DNA of 6,920 nucleotides from Treponema sp. (GTDB lineage Bacteria; Spirochaetota; Spirochaetia; Treponematales; Breznakiellaceae), in NCBI GenBank assembly GCA_031271075.1, contig JAISWN010000032.1, positions 1 through 6,920 on the forward strand, in the 5' to 3' direction. Position 1 is the first letter of the stretch, and the number at the start of each line of letters is the position of its first letter. The notes beneath the pieces were generated by a model. It had not been told where the DNA came from. It ran no database searches and saw only the letters and a program-made list of their open reading frames with translations. Shown one piece after another: positions 1-5,172 of this stretch. A program made the translations under genes and the position numbers.

Positions 1-466
1 GGGAAAGGACAAAGGCCTGGATCACCGCGAAGGGGATGAACGAAGGGGCAAGGTAGGACAGGTACGTTACCCCGGCTTCTATCACCGCCGGATCCCGGGA
101 GTATATCCCCATGATCCGCTCCGGGACAAAGATCACCGCCAGGGTAAAGACCAGGGCCGTGGAAAGATTCAGGGCCAGACAGAGACCCATGTTTTTCCGT
201 ATCCCCCGGACATCGTGCCTGCCCCAGAATTGGGCGGTAAACACCGAACCTCCGGAACAGATCCCAAAGAGGATTATCATGTAGAGGAAAAACACATTGT
301 TCCCCAAACCGACCGCGGCAATCTCCACCGTCCCCAGCCGGCCTATCATCACCGTGTCGACCATGTTCACAAAGGAGCCGATCAGGTTCTGCAGCATGAT
401 GGGGATGGCGATTGAAAAAAGCTTTTTATAAAATTCTTTGTTGTTAAAAAGGGCGGGTAGTCGCAT
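1..466 (-). CDS. MATE family efflux transporter, N-terminal part (runs off left edge)
   Basis: The minus strand from the ATG at 466 is open to the window edge, giving 155 residues. The protein begins MRLPALFNNKEFYKKLFSIA, then has the MATE first helix with QNLIGSFVNMVDTVMIGRLG (26-45) and IAAVGLGNNVFF (49-60), then a third segment around 92-115 and a fourth starting near 133. The VDTxMIGxLG and GLGN elements are typical of the MATE/NorM/DinF superfamily, inner-membrane exporters that expel drugs or metabolites in exchange for Na+ or H+. The usual length is about 450 residues, so roughly one third is visible. No good Shine-Dalgarno precedes the ATG, and a promoter ends only about 12 nt upstream, so the transcript may be almost leaderless. 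The upstream neighbour region carries no intact gene. Substrate is unknown. Family call is firm; the start is likely. Confidence 0.9.
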   Translation of the reverse strand, partial: MRLPALFNNKEFYKKLFSIAIPIMLQNLIGSFVNMVDTVMIGRLGTVEIAAVGLGNNVFFLYMIILFGICSGGSVFTAQFWGRHDVRGIRKNMGLCLALNLSTALVFTLAVIFVPERIMGIYSRDPAVIEAGVTYLSYLAPSFIPFAVIQAFVLS

Positions 467-478
467 ACAGAGACGGTT

Positions 479-507
479 ACTATAGCAGGGGCGGGGGGGA
501 ATAACAA
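479..507 (-). promoter_or_regulatory. Candidate sigma-70 promoter of the MATE gene with a homopolymer in the spacer
   Basis: Read on the minus strand, TTGTTA (502-507) and TATAGT (479-484) are separated by exactly 17 bp; they match the consensus at 4/6 and 5/6. The spacer contains C7 and C4 runs (G7 at 493-499 on the plus strand). A start point near 472 would leave a leader of about 6 nt before the ATG at 466. The match is by eye and untested. Confidence 0.5.
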
Positions 508-670
508 GAAGGACGGCGCGTCCCCTTGCGTCTCTTTCTAAAGGATGGTATGATTCTTGTTATGAGCGGAGTTTTTGGCATGTACGATACCAAACGCGGC
601 CCGGCGCTTATGCGTAATTTGCCCCCTTCCCCTGTTGTTCATTATTCCCCGTTTATGATGAATTCTCTTA

Positions 671-710
671 CCCCCCCCCCCCCCCACACACACGCTATAT
701 ATATAGCGTG
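671..710. repeat. C15 homopolymer, (AC)4 and perfect 20-bp palindrome
   Basis: Fifteen consecutive C (671-685) are followed by ACACACAC (686-693). The sequence CACGCTATATATATAGCGTG (691-710) is a perfect 20-bp palindrome with a (TA)5 core. Such simple-sequence tracts are prone to slipped-strand length change, and the palindrome can form a cruciform. Nothing here is obviously regulated by it: the nearest intact starts are 205 bp (MATE, minus) and 557 bp (lipoprotein, plus) away. Confidence 0.9.
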
Positions 711-844
711 GGTTTCCGGCCATTCCTTAAAAACCGCCACTACGGCCTGGAGTTTTGCCCTGAATTCCCTTCCTTGATTATAAAAAATTCCCCGGTTATT
801 ACGAAAATTTCCCGAATCAGTATGTTGCGGAGAAATGCGGCGGT

Positions 845-860
845 TCTACTCCGGAGTAGA
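845..860. repeat. 16-bp perfect palindrome TCTACTCCGGAGTAGA
   Basis: The sequence reads identically on both strands across 845-860. It lies about 10 bp before the point where the GC-rich coding remnant begins, so it may be an operator-like site or mark an old junction. No protein that would bind it is identified. Confidence 0.6.
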
Positions 861-869
861 CGCATATCC

Positions 870-1157
870 CCAGCGGCCCAGACCGTCATGGTCAACGCCT
901 ATGCCCTGTGGTACACGGCATACGCCAAGACCAAGGCGCCCCAGGCCCAGCCGGAAGCGGATCTGACATTTCCGGGGATTCACCTGGTGGAGCTGGCGAA
1001 GATCCGGGCGATGAAGGGGGCCACACCGCCCGACTCCCGGAGCGACTACGGGACGCGGATCTCCTTTGGGCTAACCGGCCCGGCCGGCCCCTACGGGCCG
1101 ATGTTAAAGGCTCCGCTGTTGGTGGAGAGAGGGGAAACCCCTTCACTCTGTTTGTAG
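870..1157 (+). pseudogene. Decayed remnant of a hypothetical protein family, with apparent internal deletions
   Basis: The plus-strand frame ending at TAG 1155-1157 reads NAYALWYTAYAKTKAP, then PEADLTFPGIHLVELAKIR, PPDSRSDYGTRISFGLTG and GPYGPMLKAPL. From memory, these blocks resemble an uncharacterised family of about 200 residues in Bacteroidetes and Treponema: an AWYTAYAKT helix early, a long middle section, a PGIHLVEL strand, a DYGVRI-x-x-GL strand, and near the end a GPFGP-x-L-x-A-x-LP motif. Here the helix runs almost directly into the PGIHL block, and the DYG block directly into GPYGP, as though two internal pieces were lost. There is no ATG plus ribosome-binding site before it. G+C is clearly higher than in the flanks. 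The family match is recalled, not searched, and I do not know a function. Confidence 0.4.
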
Positions 1158-1173
1158 TGATAGGTTTTTGTGA

Positions 1174-1197
1174 ATAAATGCCCGTATGGGCGTTTAT
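1174..1197. terminator. Stem-loop before the lipoprotein gene, possible weak terminator
   Basis: AATAAATGCCC (1173-1183) can pair with GGGCGTTTAT (1188-1197) across a GTAT loop, giving a 10-bp stem with one G-U wobble. It lies 16 nt after the stop of the remnant and about 45 nt before the lipoprotein start. The A-rich left arm and T-rich right arm suit a weak bidirectional terminator. It could instead be a leader hairpin of the lipoprotein mRNA. Confidence 0.35.
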
Positions 1198-1230
1198 ATA
1201 CGTTTACGTTATCCGGCAAGGCTGGATAGT

Positions 1231-1263
1231 AAGGAGCAACAGATGAATAAGGAGATTAATATG
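1231..1263 (+). promoter_or_regulatory. Two tandem Shine-Dalgarno/ATG pairs for the lipoprotein gene
   Basis: AAGGAG (1231-1236) is followed after 6 nt by ATG 1243-1245. A second AAGGAG (1249-1254) is again followed after 6 nt by ATG 1261-1263. Both ATGs are in the same frame and both leave the signal peptide intact, so either or both could be used. Confidence 0.8.
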
Positions 1264-2331
1264 TTCGGGAAAACCGGAAAAAAACAGGTGGCAGTCTTTA
1301 CGTTTTGCTCTGTAATTATTCTGGCACAGATAACACTCATAGGTTGTGTAACAGCCGAAGTTTTGCGGCAAACGGAAAGTAAGGCTGAATCGCAAAATGT
1401 TTCAAAAAGCCGCATTTTGGTGATTGGAAAGGCCGATGGCGGCATAAGCATTGATGGTGTTTCTATTTCAAATTCATCTTTTGGCAGAGATAATAATATT
1501 CTTGAGCTGGTTCCTGGGATGCATAGAATAACTATACGGGAATCCCGGACAGTCGGTGCTGGAATATTAGAAAATTATTACACCGAAATCTGGAACCACG
1601 ATTTTGAGTTTGAGCAAGGAAAAGTGTATACCATACAGGTGGAAAACCATGCCCGTTTGGCCATTAAAATATTTAAGGAAGAATTTCTGACATCGGATGT
1701 ATGGGTAACTCAAACGATTGGCGGAAAGGAATATGCATACGGGATCACATCCAATACCCCTGGATTAATTGCTGAAACAAAGAACGGCGGGCCGATACAG
1801 GTAGAACACCCTGTCAATGAGGATGTTATTGTCAGCGTCAGTCGTGGCAGTCCTCTGGGGGCAATGCTTGGAAATACATATATTGGCCTTGAGTATACCC
1901 CAAATATCCAATTGGGCTGGCGCCTTGGCAGCAGTATTGCCCCTGAATTTGGCCCCCGTTTGGGTATACGCCTGATTAATGGCGGTTTTGATTTAAGGTT
2001 AATGGGCGAAGCGGGCGGCGGGCCAATTATCTCTTTTTTTAGAGATCCCTTTGTGTTTGGCACAGGGTTCTCGTATTATTACGGCGGATTGGCTGAATTT
2101 TATTTTTCTTCTATCGGTATAGGCCTTGGCGGCGGTTATACAGGAGCCTGGGCAATAACCTCTAATGTACCGGACGGCGGCCCAGAAAATAGATTGTTTT
2201 CATTTCCATATGTGGAAGCAGATATTATGTTTCCTAAATTAGATGGGAGGGGTATTTATTTTCAATATTATTTCACTGAATCTTCAAATTTTATCGATAA
2301 ATTTGGAGTTGGAATAAAAATGCACCCATAA
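1243..2331 (+). CDS. Lipoprotein with PEGA-like N-domain and predicted C-terminal beta-barrel
   Basis: I start this 362-residue protein at the first ATG with a good ribosome-binding site; a second equal start lies six codons later, and an upstream in-frame ATG at 1186 has none. Residues 8-14 are basic, 15-33 are hydrophobic, and TLIGC gives a lipobox with Cys35 as the lipidated residue, so the mature protein is a membrane-anchored lipoprotein. Residues about 56-110 (ILVIGKADGGISIDG, ending LVPGMHRITIRES) resemble a small PEGA-like beta domain. From about 215 to the end the sequence alternates aromatic and polar residues with many Gly, as in outer-membrane beta-barrels, although the last residues are KMHP rather than a terminal Phe. 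The base composition is much more AT-rich than in the neighbours, which suggests a different origin or age. It stands alone. The specific function is unknown; localisation is well supported, the barrel less so. Confidence 0.85.
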   Translation: MNKEINMFGKTGKKQVAVFTFCSVIILAQITLIGCVTAEVLRQTESKAESQNVSKSRILVIGKADGGISIDGVSISNSSFGRDNNILELVPGMHRITIRESRTVGAGILENYYTEIWNHDFEFEQGKVYTIQVENHARLAIKIFKEEFLTSDVWVTQTIGGKEYAYGITSNTPGLIAETKNGGPIQVEHPVNEDVIVSVSRGSPLGAMLGNTYIGLEYTPNIQLGWRLGSSIAPEFGPRLGIRLINGGFDLRLMGEAGGGPIISFFRDPFVFGTGFSYYYGGLAEFYFSSIGIGLGGGYTGAWAITSNVPDGGPENRLFSFPYVEADIMFPKLDGRGIYFQYYFTESSNFIDKFGVGIKMHP

Positions 2332-2442
2332 AAAAATCGTAACCGTTCACGGGTCTATTTCTTTTGATGCTAAAATCTGCTCAAAGTAAAGCCAGGTCAT
2401 ACTGGTTCGTGGGTAAGGGCGGAAAGATCAAGCCCGATAGAA

Positions 2443-2511
2443 GCGGCGGCCCTCAAGGAGACCCAGCGGATAGTCGGCGGCCTCGGTAACAAGTTCGGCG
2501 GCAGCCGGTGA
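2443..2511 (+). pseudogene. Fragment resembling the coiled-coil/GGLGN segment of DUF3782-type proteins
   Basis: The frame ending at TGA 2509-2511 reads AAALKETQRIVGGLGNKFGG. A run of LKETxR followed by (G)GLGNxFG is what I recall from PD-(D/E)XK nuclease-like proteins of the DUF3782 type, where a KETDR coiled coil precedes GGLGN-x-FGE and a nuclease-like domain of 100 or more residues. Here the frame stops straight after the motif and nothing of the nuclease domain follows, so only about 22 codons survive. There is no start codon or ribosome-binding site. The match is short and from memory. Confidence 0.35.
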
Positions 2512-2515
2512 ACCG

Positions 2516-2692
2516 AGCGGCATCATCTATGGCAACGATGTAGGTGTAGAACCTGCAAATACTGGTGCTAGTAATACTGCCGCGCTGTTTTATCTCACTG
2601 GTTATAATAGTGGTCCAACGCGTGACATCACCCTTGGGGGTTTCGGGGGAAACACACTTTATCATCACCGCTTTATCATTCATACTGACCCT
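2516..2692 (+). pseudogene. Fragment resembling a repeat-containing Treponema surface protein, in frame with the PHP gene
   Basis: This frame reads SGIIYGNDVGVEPANTGASN followed by TAALFYLTG, a pattern I recall from Treponema secreted or surface repeat proteins, which carry GTIYG, then ANTA-S and AALY in succession. The frame is open from 2474, just after a TAG, through to the PHP start at 2693, yet contains no ATG, GTG or TTG, so it cannot be translated on its own. It looks like a scrap of a larger gene. The resemblance is modest and unsearched. Confidence 0.35.
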
Positions 2693-3583
2693 ATGATAGA
2701 CCTGCACACCCATTCCAGGGCCTCGGACGGAAGCCTGAATCCCGATGAACTTATCCGGGAGGCGGCGCGCGGGGGGCTCCGGGCAATCGCGCTGACCGAT
2801 CACGATACCATAAACGGGCTGGACAGGGCGAAGGATGAAGCCCGGAAGCAGGGGATACTTTTCATCCCCGGTATTGAAATGGAAATCGAGTATCAAATAA
2901 CCGGGGAATTTCATCTGCTTGGCCTGGGAATCGGACAGCCAAGCCCTGCCTTCCGGGAAGCGGTGGCCGAGCTTTCCCGCCGCAGGGAACTGCGAAACCG
3001 GGTGATTCTTGAGCGGATGCATGAGATGGGCATCGACGCCGCCTGGGAAGAACTGCTTGCCCTGGCCCGGGGGGATGAAACCCAAGGCGGCAAGGCGGGA
3101 ACCGGAGATGACGCGGGTCATTCCCTGGGACGGCCCCATTTTGCCGCCCTTCTGGTAAAACGGAGAATAGTGAAAAACCGGGAACAGGCCTTTGCCCGGT
3201 ATCTGGGGGAAGGGAAACCCTTTTACGCGCCCAAAGAAGGGCTGGAATTTGAGCGGGCGGCCGCGCTTATCCGGGAATCCGGGGGGGTTCCCGTCCTGGC
3301 CCACCCCATGTCTCTCCACGTGGCCTGGGGCCGTCTGCCGGCTCTGCTGGGGGAACTGAAGGAGAGGGGGCTTGCGGGTATTGAAGCCTGGCATCCCACC
3401 GCGAAACTGCGGGAATGCCGCCGGCTTGAGGAACTGGGCAGGGAGCTTGGCCTCTTCATAACCGCGGGAAGCGATTTTCACGGCGAGGCCCGGCCGGATC
3501 GCAGGCTGGGACACACCTGCGACGGGAGGGAGATAGAGGACAAATTCCTGGAAAATATACCGGCGGCACATCATATCAGATAG
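2693..3583 (+). CDS. PHP domain phosphoesterase (TrpH/YciV/RNase AM-like)
   Basis: The 296-residue product opens MIDLHTHSRASDG, the usual start of the PHP phosphoesterase family, and keeps all nine metal ligands expected from characterised members: His5, His7, Asp12, His37 (in TDHDT), Glu62 (GIE), His74, His204 (LAHP), Asp261 and His263 (SDFHG). The GRPHF motif at 146-150 is also family-typical. Relatives remove phosphate from 3',5'-nucleoside bisphosphates or degrade short RNA from the 5' end (RNase AM); which of these applies is inference. Length is normal for the family. A polar stretch at about 127-145 (GDETQGGKAGTGDDAGHS) looks like a small insertion before GRPHF. The ATG is the first possible start in frame, but no Shine-Dalgarno precedes it. 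A G7 run at 3281-3287 lies inside the GGVPV codons. The gene converges on the ROK gene. Confidence 0.93.
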   Translation: MIDLHTHSRASDGSLNPDELIREAARGGLRAIALTDHDTINGLDRAKDEARKQGILFIPGIEMEIEYQITGEFHLLGLGIGQPSPAFREAVAELSRRRELRNRVILERMHEMGIDAAWEELLALARGDETQGGKAGTGDDAGHSLGRPHFAALLVKRRIVKNREQAFARYLGEGKPFYAPKEGLEFERAAALIRESGGVPVLAHPMSLHVAWGRLPALLGELKERGLAGIEAWHPTAKLRECRRLEELGRELGLFITAGSDFHGEARPDRRLGHTCDGREIEDKFLENIPAAHHIR

Positions 3584-3640
3584 AGTGATTTCACAAAATT
3601 GTTGTAAGAAAGTACTTGACACGGGAGTACATCATATCAG
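3568..3640. repeat. 12-bp direct repeat ACATCATATCAG spanning the PHP gene end
   Basis: ACATCATATCAG occurs at 3568-3579, encoding the last residues before the PHP stop, and again at 3629-3640, with 49 bp between. A GTACT/AGTAC inverted pair (3612-3616 and 3626-3630) adjoins the second copy. This could be the footprint of a duplication or of an inserted and lost element. A TTGACA at 3616-3621 has no matching -10 box. Confidence 0.7.
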
Positions 3641-3791
3641 GAGCAGGAATTCTATTGCCTTCTTCAGTGAAGCCATGTATATCTGTGCCTTTACCGAAAA
3701 ATGATTGTAGCCGTGATTTCTGCAGAGAACCAACCGGGTTCTTGAACAAGTCTACTATTCTTTTAGTCCCGAAGTGGTTGCACTCGGAGGT
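3591..3791 (-). other. Startless open frame, possible gene remnant
   Basis: On the minus strand a frame stays open for 66 codons between TAA (3792-3794) and TGA (3591-3593). It reads like protein (GTKRIVDLFKNPVGSLQKSR, later KGTDIHGFTEEGNRIPAPD), yet has no ATG near its beginning and no ribosome-binding site. I recognise no family. It lies between the convergent PHP and ROK genes in sequence of lower G+C than either. The same interval also forms small hairpins, AGAACC/GGTTCT at 3726-3742 and GAGGT/ACCTC at 3787-3801, so it may be structured non-coding sequence instead. Confidence 0.2.
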
Positions 3792-3801
3792 TTAATACCT
3801 C
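3787..3801. terminator. Small hairpin in the ROK/PHP convergent gap
   Basis: GAGGT and ACCTC pair across a TTAAT loop, 42 bp beyond the ROK stop on the minus strand. The stem is only 5 bp and there is no clear T run, so it is at best a weak end-of-transcript signal for the ROK gene. Confidence 0.2.
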
Positions 3802-3842
3802 AGGTCTGTATATGCAGAAATTCGCCGAAGCACGACAAACTG

Positions 3843-5081
3843 CTAGCTGCCGTTCCCGGGGGATATTTGTTCCCCCAATATTTCCAGCTTGTACTGAAGG
3901 GGTAAACAGGTAGCGCCCAGGGCGCTTGCCCGGTTACCCAGAAGCCCCTGCTCTATGCTCACCGCGGCCATGGGCGTGGGCATGGCGTGTTTCGCCGCCT
4001 CCTGGGATATGAGTTTTGTTAAAAGCGGCCCGGTGTTTCCCAGGGAACCGCCGATAATGATCTTCCGGGGATTCAGGATGTTGATAAGGTTTCCCGCCGC
4101 CATGCCCAGGTACTCCGCTATCTTTTGCATACAGTCTATAGCCACCATATTTCCGTTGTTCGCTTCCATCCCGATAAGCTCGCCGGAGATCATGGAGTTG
4201 TCGTGCAGGATGTCCCAGAGGGGGTTAAAAGGCAGGGGGGCGCCCCGGCTGACCAGGGAGGCGTGCAGTTCCCGGGCAATCCTGACCAGGGCTTGGGAAG
4301 AGGCCATGGCCTGCAGGCAGCCGTGCCTGCCGCAGCCGCAAAGCGGGCCCTTGGGATCGATTACCGTGTGGCCTATCTCGCCGGCGCTGAAACTGGTTCC
4401 CTCCAGCAAAACACCGTTACTGATCAGGGCCGCGCTGATGCCGGTCCCCACGCCGATATAGATAAGGTCTTTAGTATTTCTACCAATCCCGAAACGCGCC
4501 TCGGCAAGACCGCTGGTCCGGTGACGGTTCATGATTAGGGCGGGTATGCCGGTATGCTTTAAGACAAGTTCCCCCAGGGCTACCCCGTGCCAGTCCATAT
4601 CGTCGGCGCTGATGATCTCCCCAGTATCGCTGTTCACCAGACCCGGACTGCCTATCCCGATAAGGGGAAGAAGGGGGCCGGGCTTTCTTTTGATCATATA
4701 GGAGAGGCCGCGCAAAAGACTCCTGATAAAATCGTTTACCGAGAAAGAGGCCGCTTTTTCCGTATGTTCTTTTTTGATGTTCCCTTGCATATCCACCATG
4801 AGGAAAATCCACCCGCCGCCGGAAAAAGCGGCGCCCAGGGCATACCAGCGGCGGGCGGAAAGATGCAGGGGAATACCCGGCCGGCCCCGGCCGTTAACCG
4901 CCGAGTCCAGTTCCTCGACAATGCCCGCCGAAATAAGCTGGGTAACGAGAGAGGATACGGTAGTACGGCTAAGGGAAAGGTAAGCGGCGATATTCGCCCT
5001 GGAGGGAGGCACGGGGGAATGTTCAATGTAATCCAGGGCGTTTTTTAAATTTTTCCACTCTTCCGGCAGTTGGGGTTTCAT
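3843..5081 (-). CDS. ROK family transcriptional regulator (NagC/XylR type)
   Basis: This 412-residue protein has the two-part ROK regulator layout. Residues about 10-60 form a winged helix-turn-helix (LSLSRTTVSSLVTQLISAG with a following wing), then GRGRPG at 64-69, then a sugar-kinase-like fold. GIGSPGLVNSDTG (142-154) matches the ROK signature. The structural zinc site is complete: His238 in GEIGH, and Cys248, Cys250 and Cys255 in CGCGRHGC; the usual Glu after GCL is Gln257. The position of the kinase catalytic Asp (ENDxN in kinases) reads MNRHR, with Arg186 replacing Asp, so sugar phosphorylation is unlikely and the protein is probably a pure sugar-responsive repressor. It lies downstream of the oxidoreductase and TIM-barrel genes in the same direction, separated by a hairpin, and likely controls them. 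The start is the only reasonable ATG; GGTGG (5086-5090 region) is a poor ribosome-binding site. Confidence 0.93.
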   Translation of the reverse strand: MKPQLPEEWKNLKNALDYIEHSPVPPSRANIAAYLSLSRTTVSSLVTQLISAGIVEELDSAVNGRGRPGIPLHLSARRWYALGAAFSGGGWIFLMVDMQGNIKKEHTEKAASFSVNDFIRSLLRGLSYMIKRKPGPLLPLIGIGSPGLVNSDTGEIISADDMDWHGVALGELVLKHTGIPALIMNRHRTSGLAEARFGIGRNTKDLIYIGVGTGISAALISNGVLLEGTSFSAGEIGHTVIDPKGPLCGCGRHGCLQAMASSQALVRIARELHASLVSRGAPLPFNPLWDILHDNSMISGELIGMEANNGNMVAIDCMQKIAEYLGMAAGNLINILNPRKIIIGGSLGNTGPLLTKLISQEAAKHAMPTPMAAVSIEQGLLGNRASALGATCLPLQYKLEILGEQISPGNGS

Positions 5082-5087
5082 GTATCC

Positions 5088-5117
5088 ACCATACAGGAAA
5101 AGGAAAACCTGTTACAA
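5088..5117 (-). promoter_or_regulatory. Candidate promoter directly in front of the ROK gene
   Basis: On the minus strand TTGTAA (5112-5117) and TATGGT (5088-5093) are 18 bp apart, each matching 4/6 of the sigma-70 consensus. Only 6 nt separate the -10 box from the ATG, so transcription from here would begin at or next to the start codon and yield a leaderless mRNA. The boxes are weak and may be chance. Confidence 0.3.
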
Positions 5118-5124
5118 GAAGAGC

Positions 5125-5148
5125 CGCCCGGATCTTTCTTTCCGGGCG
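5125..5148 (-). terminator. Hairpin terminator between the oxidoreductase and ROK genes
   Basis: CGCCCGGA (5125-5132) and TCCGGGCG (5141-5148) form a perfect 8-bp GC-rich stem with an 8-nt loop. It begins 25 nt after the oxidoreductase stop on the minus strand and is followed there by a pyrimidine-rich GCTCTTCTTG rather than a pure T run. It probably ends or attenuates the upstream operon before the ROK gene. Confidence 0.5.
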
Positions 5149-5172
5149 CCCCTATACCTGCCGCCCTAAAAA

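Larger units (their letters stand above)
467..869. other. Intergenic region without a convincing gene
   Basis: Besides the MATE promoter, this stretch holds a C15 tract with (AC)4 and a 20-bp palindrome at 671-710 and a 16-bp palindrome at 845-860. A short plus-strand frame from an ATG at 550 follows AAGGA at 541-545 with a 4-nt gap, but its product resembles nothing I know and it reads through the C tract. A weak TTGATT (774-779)/TATTAC (797-802) pair with 17-bp spacing faces the remnant downstream. I can assign no function to the rest. Confidence 0.5.
2332..2692. other. Intergenic region built of coding remnants
   Basis: The first 50 bp after the lipoprotein stop are AT-rich with an A7 run and no clear terminator hairpin. 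Composition then rises sharply in G+C. Two unrelated protein-like pieces follow in different frames (2443-2511 and 2516-2692), separately listed. A GTTTC-GGGG-GAAAC mini-hairpin lies at 2640-2653, and the 9-mer CTTTATCAT occurs at 2657-2665 and 2671-2679 just ahead of the PHP gene. Confidence 0.6.

Noticed and set aside
892..1177. Alternative frames over the GC-rich remnant, on both strands
   Set aside because: Their products are low-complexity Gly/Pro/Arg/Ser-rich; only the frame ending at 1157 reads like protein.
1186..1242. Upstream ATG extension of the lipoprotein
   Set aside because: It would start inside the stem-loop, lacks a ribosome-binding site and puts 19 extra polar residues before the signal peptide; two good starts lie downstream.
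3616..3621. Perfect TTGACA -35 box in the PHP/ROK gap
   Set aside because: No -10 box lies at 16-18 bp, and no intact gene follows on the plus strand.
2453..3622. Long minus-strand open frame (389 codons) opposite the PHP gene
   Set aside because: It is antisense to a gene with a complete set of PHP metal ligands; the product is Pro/Gly/Arg-rich without recognisable domains, as expected from the reverse of GC-rich coding DNA.
3955..5048. Several plus-strand frames opposite the ROK gene
   Set aside because: All are antisense shadows of the well-supported ROK protein and lack ribosome-binding sites.
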